Shown here piece by piece: positions 1 to 8,573 of a stretch of 35,294 nt of DNA; position 1 is the stretch's first letter, and the number at the start of each line of letters is the position of its first letter. The stretch spans positions 1 to 35,294 of the forward strand of contig CASGHD010000136.1 of the NCBI GenBank assembly GCA_949319575.1, read 5' to 3'. The notes beneath the pieces are model-generated. The model had not been told where the DNA came from, made no database searches, and worked only from the letters and a program-made list of their open reading frames with translations. The DNA comes from an uncultured Anaerolineales bacterium (GTDB taxonomy: Bacteria; Chloroflexota; Anaerolineae; Anaerolineales; Villigracilaceae). Both the position numbers and the translations under genes were made by a program.

Positions 1-1
1 C

Positions 2-433
2 TTTCTCTCCAACGGACCTGGCGACCCAGCGGGTTTGCCTTATGCGGTGAAAGCGGTCAGTGAGTTGATTGAAAGCAATATTCCCATCTTTGGAATTTGT
101 CTCGGTCATCAATTGATTGGACGCGCTTTGGGTGCAGACACGCACAAACTAAAGTTTGGTCATCACGGCGCGAATCATCCCGTGCAACATTTGCCAAGCG
201 GAAAAGTATTGATCACGGCGCAGAATCATAATTATTGCGTCACCGCAGGGGAATTAAATAAAGACGAAGTAGAAATCACTTACAAAAGTTTGAACGACGA
301 CTCGCTTGAAGGTTTGAAAATGAAAAACAAACCCGTCTTCAGCGTGCAATTCCATCCCGAAGCCGCTTCAGGTCCGCATGACGCGCAAGATATCTTCGCG
401 GAATTCTTCCGCTTAATGAAGAATGCGGAATGA
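2..433 (+). CDS. carA: Carbamoyl-phosphate synthase small (glutaminase) subunit, 3' part
   Basis: This is the C-terminal part of CarA, cut by the window edge; the readable frame begins at base 2. CarA hydrolyses glutamine and passes ammonia to CarB for carbamoyl phosphate, which feeds arginine and pyrimidine synthesis in the cytoplasm. The fragment opens with LSNGPGDP, the usual start of the amidotransferase core. It then shows the nucleophile elbow GICLGHQ, with the catalytic Cys at fragment residue 33, and the His-Glu pair in FHPEA. About 143 residues are present of the roughly 360-380 expected. The last codons (LMKNAE plus the TGA stop) lie inside the left arm of an inverted word repeat that brackets the next gene, so the extreme C-terminus may have been altered by that repeat. 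Its place ahead of carB and the arginine genes suggests an arginine-linked CarAB. Confidence 0.95.
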   Translation, partial: FLSNGPGDPAGLPYAVKAVSELIESNIPIFGICLGHQLIGRALGADTHKLKFGHHGANHPVQHLPSGKVLITAQNHNYCVTAGELNKDEVEITYKSLNDDSLEGLKMKNKPVFSVQFHPEAASGPHDAQDIFAEFFRLMKNAE

Positions 434-877
434 AAAATGCAGAATCATAAGCAAGGAGATTTGCAATGGCACATGATGTGACGGATTTACGAGATAGAAC
501 AAAGAAGTTTGCTTTGCGAATTATCAAGTTGTACCAAAGCCTGCCGAAAAGCGGAGAAGCGCAGGTGATTGGAAAACAAGTTTTGCGAAGTGGCGCTTCG
601 GTTGGAGCGCAATATCGCGAAGCGTGCAGAGCAAAATCTCCCGCCGACTTTGTGAACATGATGGGCGGCTCATTAAAAGAACTTGATGAAACCGCTTATT
701 GGCTGGAATTACTCGTTGAAAGTGAAATCGTCCCAGCCGCGAAATTAACAGACTTACAAAAAGAAACCGATGAGTTAACTGCCATCTTTGTCTCATCCAT
801 CAACACCTCCAAAAGGAATAATCAAAAATGAAATTCTCCATTCAAAATTCTGCATTCCTCATTCCTCATTCTGCATT
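415..877. repeat. Inverted-repeat-bracketed unit carrying the four-helix-bundle gene
   Basis: The left arm (415-445) and right arm (847-877) are inverted copies in register over 31 bases with 27 matches. Both are built from the word GAATGCAGAATG and its variants. They enclose the four-helix-bundle ORF. The left arm contains the carA stop codon, and the right arm ends 8 bases before the carB start. I saw no convincing target-site duplication at the outer edges. The same word family recurs inside carB and at the end of argH. I infer a mobile or formerly mobile unit; the arms themselves are seen directly. Confidence 0.7.
466..831 (+). CDS. Four-helix-bundle protein (S23 / 23S rRNA intervening-sequence protein family)
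   Basis: The product has 121 residues. The start is set by an AAGGAG-type ribosome site about 8 bases upstream. The sequence is strongly helical, with features typical of the S23/four-helix-bundle family: an early FALRIIKLYQSLP helix, the segment QVLRSGASVGAQYREACRAKS, and a late helix ELDETAYWLELLVES. Relatives are encoded inside intervening sequences of some 23S rRNAs, and the fold is shared with the Avd accessory protein of diversity-generating retroelements. The biochemical role is unknown, with nucleic-acid binding often proposed. The gene sits between carA and carB, where no function in carbamoyl phosphate synthesis is expected, and is bracketed by inverted repeat arms. It may be a passenger of a mobile element, not an operon member with an arginine role. 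Confidence 0.85.
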   Translation: MAHDVTDLRDRTKKFALRIIKLYQSLPKSGEAQVIGKQVLRSGASVGAQYREACRAKSPADFVNMMGGSLKELDETAYWLELLVESEIVPAAKLTDLQKETDELTAIFVSSINTSKRNNQK

Positions 878-885
878 TACACATT

Positions 886-3800
886 ATGAAGCGTAGCGAC
901 ATCCACACCATCCTCGTCCCTGGCTCTGGAGCCATCGTCATCGGTCAAGCCGCGGAGTTTGACTACTCTGGCACGCAAGCCGTCAAAGCGTTGAAAGCGG
1001 AAGGCTATCGCGTCGTACTGGTTAACTCAAATCCAGCCACGATTATGACCGACCCCGAAATTGCCGATGCAACTTATATCGAACCGCTCACCGTTGAAGC
1101 GTTGGAAGCCATCATCGCGCAAGAAAAACCTGATGCCATGCTCCCCACCGTTGGCGGACAAACTGGATTAAATCTCGCGCTGGCATTAAGTGAAAACGGC
1201 GTACTTGAAAAATATGGCGTGCAATTAATCGGCGCGAATCTCAACGCCATCAAAGCCGCGGAAGACCGTTTGCTCTTCCGCGAGACGATGCAAAAAAATA
1301 ACATCCCCGTCCCGCGTGGTGGAGCCGCTTATTCGTTGAAAGAAGCGCAAGAAATTGTCAAAGAAACTGGTTATCCCGTTTTAGTCCGCGCTTCGTTTGC
1401 GATGGGCGGCACGGGCGCATCGTGGGTGTATGAATCGAATCAACTTGCCGAAGCGGTTCGCAGCGCCATTTCCGAATCGCCCATCGCGCAAGCCTGGTTG
1501 GAAGAATCTGTTTTAGGTTGGAAAGAATACGAACTCGAAGTGATGCGCGATAAAAAAAATAATTTTGTCGTCGTCTGTTCCATTGAAAATTTAGATCCGA
1601 TGGGCGTGCATACGGGCGACAGCATCACCGTCGCGCCCGCGCAAACTTTAACCGATCGCGAGTATCAAATTCTGCGCGACCTCGCCCATCAAGTTTTATC
1701 TGCCGTTGGCGTGGAAACGGGCGGCTCAAATGTGCAATTCGGCGTTGACCCAAAAACGGGGCGCGTCGTCGTCATCGAAATGAATCCGCGCGTCAGCCGT
1801 TCGTCCGCGCTCGCATCCAAAGCCACTGGTTTTCCAATTGCAAAACTCGCCGCGCTCGTCGCCGTCGGCTACACTCTCGATGAAATCACAAACGATATCA
1901 CCAAACAAACCAAAGCCGCGTTTGAACCGTCGCTCGATTATGTCGTCGTCAAAATTCCGCGCTGGGCGTTTGAAAAATTTCCAGGCGTAGACCCCACTCT
2001 CGGTCCGCAAATGAAATCCGTCGGCGAAGCGATGGCGTTGGGCAGGACGTTCCCCGAAGCCTTGAACAAAGCGATTCAATCTTTGGAAATTGGCGTGGAC
2101 GCGCTCGACGCTTCTGGACCCAGCCGCGAGCTGGTCGCTGAACCTGAAACATTCGCCACGCTGAAAATTCCCCGCGCCGACAGAGTATTCCGCGTCTATC
2201 GCGCAATTCAACAAGGCATGTCATTAGATGAAATTGCAAATGCGACTGGCTATGATTTATGGTTTCTCGGGCAAATGGATGAAATGCAGAAGTTAGAATT
2301 TAGAATGCAGAATGCAGAAGGCGGAAGGCAGAAGGCAGAATTGAAAGCGTTGTTGCATGAAGCAAAGCAAATGGGGTTTGCAGACTCACACATTGCACGG
2401 CTCTTAAATTCATCATTCATCATTCCTCATTCATCATTTCGTGAACTACGCAAAAGTCTTGGAATATTACCTACATTTCAAAGAGTCGACACCTGCGCCG
2501 CAGAGTTTGAATCTCAGACACCCTATCTTTATTCCGCGTATGAAATGGATAACGAATCACGACCGACTGATAAGCAAAAAATATTAATCCTCGGCGGCGG
2601 ACCGAATCGGATTGGTCAGGGAATCGAGTTTGATTATTGTTGTTGTCAGGCGGCGTTTGCATTATCGAAGATGGGCTATGAAACCATCATGTATAACTGC
2701 AATCCTGAAACAGTCTCAACGGATTACGATACAGCCGATCGTTTATATTTTGAACCGTTGACTCTTGAGCATGTATTGAATGTCATTGACAAAGAACAAC
2801 CCATCGGAGTCATCGTGCAATTCGGCGGGCAGACTCCGCTCAACTTGGCGGCGGGACTCGAAGCGGCGGGAGTCAAAATTTTGGGCACATCGCCCCATGC
2901 CATTCAACTCTCCGAAGATAGAGAAGAGTTTGCCAAACTGCTCAAAGAGTTGGACATCCCCCAGCCTGAAAACGGAATCGCGCGCACGTTGGAAGAAGCG
3001 CGAGAAGTTGCCGAAAGAATCGGCTATCCTGTTTTGGTCCGCCCGTCTTTTGTCTTGGGTGGTAGGGCAATGGCTTTAGTGGATTCCGAAACCAATTTGG
3101 CAGGATTCATTCAACAGGCGATTGAAGCGGCTCCCAATCAACCGATCTTGATTGATAAATTTTTAGAAGACGCTTTTGAAATTGACGTGGACGCATTATC
3201 CGATGGCGCGCGAGTCGTCGTTGGCGCGGTGATGCAACACATCGAAGAAGCGGGCGTGCATTCGGGCGATGCGGCGTGCGTTTTGCCGCCGTATAAAGTC
3301 AGCGCGTACCATCAGGGAATCATGCGCGAATATACCGAACAACTTGGGCTTGCATTGGGCGTGCGCGGATTGATGAATGTGCAGTTCGCGTTGAAAGGCG
3401 AAGTGGTGTATGTGTTGGAAGTCAACCCTCGCGCCTCACGAACCGTTCCGTATGCCAGCAAAGCCACTGGATTAAACATGGCGCATGTTGCGGCGCAAGT
3501 GATGGCGGGCAAAACATTGCAAGAGTTGGGCGTGACCGAAGAACCGCAAGTGGATGGATTCTTCATCAAAGAAGCGGTCTTTCCATTCAAAAAATTGCCT
3601 GGCTCCAGTTCACTGCTCGGACCTGAAATGCACTCGACGGGCGAAGTGATGGGACACGCCTCGCATTTTGGTCATGCTTTTGCAAAATCACAAACAGCGG
3701 CGGGACAAGGCTTGCCCGATGCAGGCGCAGTCTTAATCACAGTCAATGATTATGATAAAAGCGCGGGCTTGAAATTTGCGCGCGACATGCACCGACTAGG

Positions 3801-4128
3801 ATTTAGTTTATACGCCACGCCTGGCACAGCAGATATGTGCAAGAAAGCCAACCTGCCTGTTGAGGTTGTTGAAAAAGCAATGGATGGCTCGACACAAATT
3901 GTAGATTTGATTCGCGCGGGAAAGATTCAACTGGTCTTGAACACGCCGCTCGGTCCGCACGCGCATACCGACGGCGCAGAGATTCGCAAAGCGGCGATTG
4001 CCATGAACGTGCCGTTGCTGACGACTTTATCCTCCGCCACTGCCGCAACCTCCGCCATTCAAGCCATGCGCAAGAAGGAATTGAAGTATCGCAGTTTGCA
4101 GAGTCATCATCAAGCAGCACGCAAATAA
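886..4128 (+). CDS. carB: Carbamoyl-phosphate synthase large subunit
   Basis: CarB makes carbamoyl phosphate from bicarbonate, ammonia delivered by CarA, and two ATP. The 1080-residue product has the normal order: a first ATP-grasp half (from [21 protein letters not shown]), an oligomerisation region near residues 440-535, a second ATP-grasp half (from [19 protein letters not shown]), and a C-terminal MGS-like allosteric domain ([19 protein letters not shown] onward). Two low-complexity segments break the oligomerisation domain in frame: residues about 466-485 (rich in MQNAEG and RQKAE) and about 508-518 ([10 protein letters not shown]). Both are translated copies of the intergenic word repeats, with a native helix ([20 protein letters not shown]) between them. 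No Shine-Dalgarno is visible before the ATG, because the upstream bases belong to a repeat arm. The conserved core suggests the enzyme still works. Confidence 0.97.
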   Translation: MKRSDIHTILVPGSGAIVIGQAAEFDYSGTQAVKALKAEGYRVVLVNSNPATIMTDPEIADATYIEPLTVEALEAIIAQEKPDAMLPTVGGQTGLNLALALSENGVLEKYGVQLIGANLNAIKAAEDRLLFRETMQKNNIPVPRGGAAYSLKEAQEIVKETGYPVLVRASFAMGGTGASWVYESNQLAEAVRSAISESPIAQAWLEESVLGWKEYELEVMRDKKNNFVVVCSIENLDPMGVHTGDSITVAPAQTLTDREYQILRDLAHQVLSAVGVETGGSNVQFGVDPKTGRVVVIEMNPRVSRSSALASKATGFPIAKLAALVAVGYTLDEITNDITKQTKAAFEPSLDYVVVKIPRWAFEKFPGVDPTLGPQMKSVGEAMALGRTFPEALNKAIQSLEIGVDALDASGPSRELVAEPETFATLKIPRADRVFRVYRAIQQGMSLDEIANATGYDLWFLGQMDEMQKLEFRMQNAEGGRQKAELKALLHEAKQMGFADSHIARLLNSSFIIPHSSFRELRKSLGILPTFQRVDTCAAEFESQTPYLYSAYEMDNESRPTDKQKILILGGGPNRIGQGIEFDYCCCQAAFALSKMGYETIMYNCNPETVSTDYDTADRLYFEPLTLEHVLNVIDKEQPIGVIVQFGGQTPLNLAAGLEAAGVKILGTSPHAIQLSEDREEFAKLLKELDIPQPENGIARTLEEAREVAERIGYPVLVRPSFVLGGRAMALVDSETNLAGFIQQAIEAAPNQPILIDKFLEDAFEIDVDALSDGARVVVGAVMQHIEEAGVHSGDAACVLPPYKVSAYHQGIMREYTEQLGLALGVRGLMNVQFALKGEVVYVLEVNPRASRTVPYASKATGLNMAHVAAQVMAGKTLQELGVTEEPQVDGFFIKEAVFPFKKLPGSSSLLGPEMHSTGEVMGHASHFGHAFAKSQTAAGQGLPDAGAVLITVNDYDKSAGLKFARDMHRLGFSLYATPGTADMCKKANLPVEVVEKAMDGSTQIVDLIRAGKIQLVLNTPLGPHAHTDGAEIRKAAIAMNVPLLTTLSSATAATSAIQAMRKKELKYRSLQSHHQAARK
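2281..2440 (+). repeat. Word-repeat insertions inside carB
   Basis: Two tracts interrupt carB without breaking the frame. The tract at 2281-2342 is made of GAATGCAGAATGCAGAAGG-like words. The tract at 2404-2440 is made of the opposite-sense word TTCATCATTCATCATTCC. They flank about 60 bases of ordinary carB sequence. The first tract matches the words in the arms around the four-helix-bundle gene (415-445, 847-877) and at the argH end (7255-7292). Confidence 0.75.
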
Positions 4129-4137
4129 GTCCTCAAA

Positions 4138-4320
4138 ACGAATTTCGTACAGTTATAGCAAAGTCCATGGACAGAGTTATGGCTGCATAATGAAAATTTA
4201 ACACGAATTACGCTAATCGGCGAACGACGCGAATAGAACCCAATAAAATTCGCGCAATTCGCTCATTTGCATCATTCGCGTTAAGAACTTTCCGACTTTG
4301 TACAAGTCATGACGAATTTC
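4138..4320. repeat. Word-repeat hairpin in the carB-argG gap
   Basis: The region 4200-4290 contains words such as ACGAATTACGC and CGACGCGAAT. They are followed by the reverse-complement style words ATTCGCGCAATTCGC and ATTCGCGTT, so the whole can fold on itself. The 9-base string ACGAATTTC occurs on both sides, at 4138-4146 and 4312-4320, which could be a target duplication but is short enough to be chance. No gene was seen here. The 426-base carB-argG gap consists of this repeat (to about 4320) and then the argG promoter and leader. Confidence 0.5.
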
Positions 4321-4330
4321 TCTAAAACCA

Positions 4331-4358
4331 TTGACACATTTCACATTGCGGGTAGAAT
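4331..4358 (+). promoter_or_regulatory. Sigma-70-type promoter for argG
   Basis: A perfect -35 box TTGACA (4331-4336) is separated by 16 bases from TAGAAT (4353-4358), which differs from TATAAT at one base. Transcription would begin near 4364-4367, some 190 bases before argG. This is the best promoter-like site on the + strand of the arginine region. It implies that argG and the downstream genes can be transcribed independently of carAB. Confidence 0.65.
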
Positions 4359-4368
4359 ACTGCCCAAT

Positions 4369-4458
4369 ATGGTAGCCAAATCGTTTGCGCCGCGTATCCG
4401 TCGTTCGAAGCGTACCTCAACTCAAAGGTTGGGTTTTTTTGTTTGGATGACGGAATAA
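4369..4458 (+). CDS. Possible arginine-rich leader peptide upstream of argG
   Basis: A 29-codon ORF starts with ATG only a few bases after the predicted start of transcription and ends TAA at 4456-4458. It encodes MVAKSFAPRIRRSKRTSTQ and about ten more residues. Codons 9-15 read Arg-Ile-Arg-Arg-Ser-Lys-Arg, with all four arginines as CGT, and a fifth arginine (AGG) follows. A terminator-like hairpin with seven T lies just after the Arg cluster. The arrangement recalls ribosome-mediated attenuation by amino-acid codons. There is no upstream space for a Shine-Dalgarno, so initiation would be leaderless. The hairpin lies inside the ORF, which is unusual. A chance ORF is a real alternative. Confidence 0.35.
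   Translation: MVAKSFAPRIRRSKRTSTQRLGFFVWMTE
4416..4440 (+). terminator. Weak intrinsic terminator or attenuator in the argG leader
   Basis: CTCAAC (4416-4421) pairs with GTTGGG (4428-4433), with one G-T pair, across a 6-base loop. Seven T follow (4434-4440). The stem is short but the layout is that of an intrinsic terminator placed after the promoter and within the leader of argG. Confidence 0.45.
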
Positions 4459-4498
4459 CGAACGCAAGCGCGCGCTGACAGATGCGCACAAGTCAACC

Positions 4499-4539
4499 AA
4501 AAGCGACCCACCTTGAAGGTGGGTCGCTTTTTATTTTTT
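4499..4539 (+). terminator. Strong terminator-like palindrome just before argG
   Basis: Arms 4499-4514 and 4516-4531 are perfect 16-base complements around a single G. The stem is AAAAGCGACC plus the core CACCTTGAAGGTG plus its complement. A T-rich tail (TTTTTATTTTTT) follows and ends 3 bases before the argG ribosome site. It looks like an intrinsic terminator lying inside the argG leader, so read-through must be allowed or regulated. The 13-base core recurs with different but again complementary arms inside lysK at 13590-13622. Confidence 0.6.
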
Positions 4540-4554
4540 ACCAAGGAGTATGAA

Positions 4555-5826
4555 ATGAGTCCGAAATCAAAACCGCAAGTAAAGAAAGTTGTCCTCGCCT
4601 ATTCTGGCGGGCTGGATACGTCCGTGATTGTGCCGTGGCTGAAAGAAAACTATGGCTGTGAAGTGATTTGTTTTTGCGCCGACATTGGTCAGGGCGATGA
4701 AGATATGCGCGGGCTGGAGCAGAAAGCCATTAACAGCGGCGCGAGTCAATGCATTATCCACGACATGAAAGAGGAATTTGCTTCAGAATATCTTTTTCCC
4801 ATGTTGAAGATGGGGGCGGTGTATGAACATAAATATTTATTGGGCACATCGGTAGCCCGTCCTTTAATTGCAAAACATTTAGTGGATGTCGCTCATCAAG
4901 TGGGCGCGGATGCAGTGGCGCACGGCGCAACGGGCAAAGGCAACGACCAAGTCCGCTTCGAATTAACCGTCATGGCGCTCGACCCGCGATTAAAAATCAT
5001 CGCCCCGTGGCGCGAATGGGATATCCGCTCGCGCGAAGATGCGTTGAATTACGCCGCGAAACATAACGTACCAGTCACCGCCACCATCAAATCCATTTAC
5101 TCACGCGATTCAAATCTTTGGCATCTTTCACACGAAGGCGGCTTGCTCGAAGACCCATGGAACGAACCCGAAGAAGCCATGTATCAAATGTCCACTTCGC
5201 CAGAGAATGCGCCCGATGAAGCCGAATATGTCGAGATTGAATTTGAAAGCGGCAACCCAATTGCGGTGAACGGTGAAAAACTTTCGCCCGCAAAGATTGT
5301 GCAAAAATTAAATGCAATTGGCGGCGCACATGCCATTGGACGCGTGGACCTCGTTGAGAATCGACTCGTCGGCATGAAGTCGCATGGCGTGTATGAAACC
5401 CCAGGCGGCACGATTCTTTTGTACGCGCATCGCGAACTTGAATCGTTAATTCTTGACCGCGAAACGATGCGCTTCAAAGAAATGGTCGCAGTCAAATATA
5501 CCGAACTCACCTACAACGGTTTATGGTTTACGCCCTTGCGCGAATCCATTGATGCGTTTGTCAATTCCACGCAAGGTCCCGTCACTGGCACGGTCAAACT
5601 GAAATTGTATAAAGGCAATATCATCACGGCTGGTAAAAAATCTCCGTTCAGTTTATATCGCGAAGATTTCGCAACCTTCGGTCAGGAAGATGTTTACGAT
5701 CAAAGCCACGCCGAAGGTTTTATTCGACTGTACGGACTCAGTATGAAAGTCCGCGCGTTGAACGGCTTGCCTGTTTCGGGTCTCGATATGCCCAAGCCTG
5801 ATTATTCGAAATTTAAAAGAGACTAG
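4555..5826 (+). CDS. argG: Argininosuccinate synthase
   Basis: ArgG condenses citrulline and aspartate with ATP to argininosuccinate, the penultimate step of arginine synthesis. The start ATG at 4555 has AAGGAG six bases upstream; an in-frame start at 4513 would put translation through the terminator palindrome and is rejected. The 423-residue product has the N-type ATP-pyrophosphatase loop AYSGGLDTS (residues 15-23), the segment [14 protein letters not shown], and the C-terminal substrate region including [15 protein letters not shown] and [16 protein letters not shown]. The length is close to the family's 400-410. Its own promoter, leader mini-ORF and two hairpins lie upstream, suggesting attenuation control. 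argH follows after a 95-base repeat-filled gap. Confidence 0.97.
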   Translation: MSPKSKPQVKKVVLAYSGGLDTSVIVPWLKENYGCEVICFCADIGQGDEDMRGLEQKAINSGASQCIIHDMKEEFASEYLFPMLKMGAVYEHKYLLGTSVARPLIAKHLVDVAHQVGADAVAHGATGKGNDQVRFELTVMALDPRLKIIAPWREWDIRSREDALNYAAKHNVPVTATIKSIYSRDSNLWHLSHEGGLLEDPWNEPEEAMYQMSTSPENAPDEAEYVEIEFESGNPIAVNGEKLSPAKIVQKLNAIGGAHAIGRVDLVENRLVGMKSHGVYETPGGTILLYAHRELESLILDRETMRFKEMVAVKYTELTYNGLWFTPLRESIDAFVNSTQGPVTGTVKLKLYKGNIITAGKKSPFSLYREDFATFGQEDVYDQSHAEGFIRLYGLSMKVRALNGLPVSGLDMPKPDYSKFKRD

Positions 5827-5829
5827 ATG

Positions 5830-5912
5830 GAAACAAGTAAACACGTAAACAGGTACACAGGTAAACACGTAGATGAGTTTGTCTACTTGTGTACTTGTTT
5901 ACCTGTCTACAT
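5830..5912. repeat. Word-repeat hairpin between argG and argH
   Basis: The left half repeats words such as AAACACGTAAACAGGTACAC, and the right half carries TCTACTTGTGTACTTG and TTTACCTGTCTAC, an imperfect reverse complement. The unit begins 4 bases after the argG stop and ends at the ribosome site of argH (GGAG at 5913-5916). It is a different word family from those at the other junctions of the operon. Confidence 0.65.
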
Positions 5913-5921
5913 GGAGGCGTT

Positions 5922-7292
5922 ATGACTCTCTGGGGCGGACGGTTTTCAACAAAATTAAATCAACAAGCCTGGGATTTGAATTCGTCGCTTGGTGTGGATC
6001 AACGTCTGGCGATTCAGGATGTGGACGGTTCGCTCGCGTGGGCGGGTGCGATTCATGAAACGGGCATTCTTTCGGATAAAGAACACGCTTCAATCTCAGT
6101 TGGGCTGGATACCGTCCGAAAAGAATTTTCTCAGGGACAGTTCACCTTCGCCCCCTCCGACGAAGATATCCACACCGCCGTCGAAAGAAGATTGACCGAA
6201 CTCATCGGCGATATTGCGGGCAAGTTACACACAGGCAGAAGCCGCAACGACCAAGTGGCAACTGATTTCCGTTTGTGGATGTTGGGCGCGATTCCTGAGT
6301 TGGCATCTGCGTTGAAGAATTTGCAAACGGCATTGGTGGAGAATGCTGAATCCGCTGGCGAAACTATCATGCCTGGCTACACTCACTTGCAACGCGCCCA
6401 ACCGATTTTGTTGGCGCATTGGTGGCTGAGTCATTATCACCCGTTGCAAAGAGATATTGAGCGATTAAATGATTTGGTGAAACGAGTCTCTGTTTTGCCG
6501 CTTGGCTCGGCGGCGTTGGCGGGAACTTCCATCGCGGTTGATAGAAATGCGTTGGCGAAATCTTTAGGGTTTGCGAAACCATCGCAAAATAGTTTGGATG
6601 CCATTTCTGATCGTGATTTTGCGGCTGAATATTTGTTTTGTACTACGATGATTGGCATTCACTTGAGCAAACTCGCCGAGCAAATTGTTTTGTACACAAC
6701 TGCCGAGTTTGGTTTCTTTGAACTATCGGATGCGTTTTCAACAGGCTCGAGTTTGATGCCGCAGAAAAAGAATCCAGACGTGTTTGAACTCACACGCGGC
6801 AAGGCTGGGACAATGATCGGCGTGTTGACTGGGCTGTTGGCAACCCTCAAAGGTTTGCCATCCACGTATGATAAAGATTTGCAAGAAGATAAACAACCAG
6901 TCTTTGAAGCGACGGATATATTATTGGTTATGCTTCCAGTGATTGCAAATGCTTTGCGGACGATTACTGTCAAAGTTGAACGAATGCGAGATGCAATTGA
7001 TTCAACGATGATGGCAACTGACCTTGCAGATTATCTGGTTGATAAAGGCATTCCATTTCGAGAGACTCATGCGATAGCGGGAAAAATTGTCCGCTTGGCT
7101 GAGGAGAAAAAGGTTGGGATGGAGAAACTGCCGCTCGAAGCGTATCAGGCTGAATGTCCAGAATTTGAAGCGGATGTGTATCAAGTTTTTGATGCGCTGA
7201 AGTCCATCGAAAAAAGAAATGCAGTTGGCGGCACGAGTCTCAAATCAGTAACAATGCAGATTGCAGAATGCAAAATGCAAAATAGTACATAG
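5922..7292 (+). CDS. argH: Argininosuccinate lyase
   Basis: ArgH splits argininosuccinate to arginine and fumarate. The start ATG at 5922 follows GGAG with five bases spacing and gives the expected N-terminus MTLWGGRFSTKLNQQAWDLN. The 456-residue product shows the fumarase-superfamily signatures HTGRSRNDQVATDFRLW and GSSLMPQKKNPD (the latter carrying the catalytic-loop serine) and the segment GYTHLQRAQPILLAHW. The conserved C-terminus ends near GGTSLKSVTMQ. The last residues (about IAECKMQNST) are encoded by AATGCAGATTGCAG-type word repeats that also supply the TAG stop. The native stop seems to have been replaced or displaced by the repeat. lysW follows 58 bases later. Confidence 0.97.
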   Translation: MTLWGGRFSTKLNQQAWDLNSSLGVDQRLAIQDVDGSLAWAGAIHETGILSDKEHASISVGLDTVRKEFSQGQFTFAPSDEDIHTAVERRLTELIGDIAGKLHTGRSRNDQVATDFRLWMLGAIPELASALKNLQTALVENAESAGETIMPGYTHLQRAQPILLAHWWLSHYHPLQRDIERLNDLVKRVSVLPLGSAALAGTSIAVDRNALAKSLGFAKPSQNSLDAISDRDFAAEYLFCTTMIGIHLSKLAEQIVLYTTAEFGFFELSDAFSTGSSLMPQKKNPDVFELTRGKAGTMIGVLTGLLATLKGLPSTYDKDLQEDKQPVFEATDILLVMLPVIANALRTITVKVERMRDAIDSTMMATDLADYLVDKGIPFRETHAIAGKIVRLAEEKKVGMEKLPLEAYQAECPEFEADVYQVFDALKSIEKRNAVGGTSLKSVTMQIAECKMQNST

Positions 7293-7316
7293 CGCAGAAA
7301 ATTTTTATTCTGTTCT
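7254..7316. repeat. Word repeats at the argH 3' end
   Basis: Words AATGCAGATTGCAGAATGC and AAAATGCAAAAT run through the last codons and stop of argH. ATTCTGTTCTAAATTC lies just downstream in the opposite sense. These match the family around the four-helix-bundle gene and inside carB. Confidence 0.55.
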
Positions 7317-7350
7317 AAATTCATCGTTTGAAAATAAGGAGAAAAAAATT

Positions 7351-7521
7351 ATGTCTACAATTGTTTGCCCTGAATGTGAAGCCCAAGTTGAGTTAGCCGC
7401 TGGAACGGAAGTTGGCGAGATTTTGGTTTGTTCCGATTGCGGCGTGGATTTGGAAGTGACCGCGCTGGAGCCTGCAACGGTGCAACTCGCGCCGATGGAA
7501 CAGGAAGATTGGGGGGAGTAG
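7351..7521 (+). CDS. lysW: Amino-group carrier protein LysW
   Basis: LysW is the small acidic carrier protein whose C-terminal glutamate receives the substrate amino acid and protects its alpha-amino group through ornithine (or lysine) synthesis. The 56-residue product starts at ATG 7351, preceded by AAGGAG. It has a rubredoxin-like zinc site, CPEC (Cys6, Cys9) and CSDC (Cys27, Cys30), an acidic body, and the diagnostic C-terminus EDWGE that ends in the ligated Glu. Length matches the family (about 54-60). It sits directly upstream of argX and in one operon with lysZ, lysY/argC, lysJ and lysK. Because the other operon genes are argF, argG, argH and carAB, the cargo here is inferred to be glutamate on the way to ornithine. 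Confidence 0.95.
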   Translation: MSTIVCPECEAQVELAAGTEVGEILVCSDCGVDLEVTALEPATVQLAPMEQEDWGE

Positions 7522-7577
7522 ACGATAGACAATGGACGATAGACGATGGATGGACTGTGGTCAATCGTCTATCGTCA
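7519..7577. repeat. Word-repeat hairpin between lysW and argX
   Basis: GACGATAGACAATGGACG-type words run from 7522 to 7551. After a short loop they are answered by GTCAATCGTCTATCGTC (7560-7576), the reverse complement of the word. The same word family recurs at the lysJ-lysK junction (12790-12840). The argX ribosome site (GGAG at 7582) lies just beyond it. Confidence 0.7.
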
Positions 7578-7590
7578 TGATGGAGATGTT

Positions 7591-8457
7591 ATGCAACGAC
7601 GACTCAAAATAGGCGTTTTATATTCCCGTGTGCGCGTGGAAGAGAAATGGATTTTCGGCGCGATGGAAAAACGCGGCATTGATTATGACCGCTTGGATGA
7701 TCGCGCGATTCATTTTGATTTGGATAACGCGAAGCCGTGGCAACAATATGATGCGGTGTTGGAACGAAGCATCAGTTACAACAGCGGATTGTATGCACTG
7801 CGCTTGTTGAATGCGTTTGGCGTGCCGACGGTGAATACGGCGTCGGTTGCGGAAGTGTGCGGCGATAAGTTGATGACGAGCGCGGCGCTTGCACGCGATG
7901 GCGTTCCGCAACCGCATAACGCGACGGCGTTTACAACCGAAGCGGCGTTGGAAGCGATTGAAGCGTTTGGCTATCCTGTGGTGTTGAAGCCCGTCGTCGG
8001 GTCGTGGGGGCGGTTGCTGGCGAAGGTCAATGACCGTGACGCGGCGGAAGCGGTGCTTGAACATAAATCCACATTGGGTTCAGTTCAACATTCTGTTTTT
8101 TATATTCAAGAATATATCGCCAAACCTGGGCGTGACATCCGCGCGGTTGTGATTGGCGATAAAGTGTTGACCGCGATGTATCGCAAATCCGAACATTGGA
8201 TCACGAACACGGCGCGCGGCGGCGAAGGGGAGTTGTGCCCGATCACGCCTGAGATTGAAGATTTATGTCTGCGCGCGGCGAAATCTGTGGGCGGCGGCGT
8301 GCTGGCTGTGGATTTGGTTGAGCATCCCGAAAAGGGACTCGTGGTCAATGAGATCAATCACACGATGGAATTCCACACGATGCAACCCGTGAGCGGAATT
8401 GATATCGCGGGCGAGATTGTGGAATATACGGTGAACGTGGTGAAGGAAAAGTTTTAA
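7591..8457 (+). CDS. argX: Glutamate-LysW ligase ArgX (LysX/RimK-type ATP-grasp)
   Basis: This 288-residue ATP-grasp enzyme should attach the alpha-amino group of glutamate to the C-terminal Glu of LysW using ATP. The ATG at 7591 has GGAG five bases upstream; a longer in-frame start at 7546 would lie in the repeat hairpin and is rejected. RimK-family features are visible: the N-terminal [26 protein letters not shown] before the ATP-grasp, [20 protein letters not shown] for nucleotide binding, [19 protein letters not shown], and the metal-binding [11 protein letters not shown] near the end. LysX (alpha-aminoadipate) and ArgX (glutamate) are close homologues. The arginine-gene neighbourhood favours ArgX, while dual use in lysine synthesis cannot be excluded from sequence alone. 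Confidence 0.92.
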   Translation: MQRRLKIGVLYSRVRVEEKWIFGAMEKRGIDYDRLDDRAIHFDLDNAKPWQQYDAVLERSISYNSGLYALRLLNAFGVPTVNTASVAEVCGDKLMTSAALARDGVPQPHNATAFTTEAALEAIEAFGYPVVLKPVVGSWGRLLAKVNDRDAAEAVLEHKSTLGSVQHSVFYIQEYIAKPGRDIRAVVIGDKVLTAMYRKSEHWITNTARGGEGELCPITPEIEDLCLRAAKSVGGGVLAVDLVEHPEKGLVVNEINHTMEFHTMQPVSGIDIAGEIVEYTVNVVKEKF

Positions 8458-8458
8458 C

Positions 8459-8490
8459 CACGAAGGACACGAAGAGCACGAAGGAAGAGC
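8459..8490. repeat. CCACGAAGG word repeat after argX
   Basis: The words CCACGAAGGACACGAAGAG and CACGAAGG begin one base after the argX stop codon (TAA at 8455-8457). Only one arm is obvious. This type of word repeat is widespread in the gaps of bacterial genomes rich in such elements (from general knowledge, not searched). Confidence 0.5.
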
Positions 8491-8573
8491 AAAACCTTTT
8501 GTGTAAACGGACTTTGAAACGGATGCGCGGATGAGAACGGACTTTGCGTAATCTGTTATTGAGAATGGATGAT

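Noticed and set aside
4364..4554. T-box riboswitch in the argG leader, suggested by GGTGGGTCGC in the hairpin before argG
   Set aside because: There is no T-box consensus, no stem I features and no separate antiterminator that I can see; the segment is one arm of a simple palindrome whose core recurs in lysK.
4513..4554. Longer argG start adding 14 residues
   Set aside because: The added part would translate the terminator palindrome, and the ribosome site AAGGAG sits directly before the ATG at 4555.
8459..8490. CRISPR-like array in the CCACGAAGG words
   Set aside because: The words are only about 8-10 bases, adjoin without spacers, and there are no cas genes.
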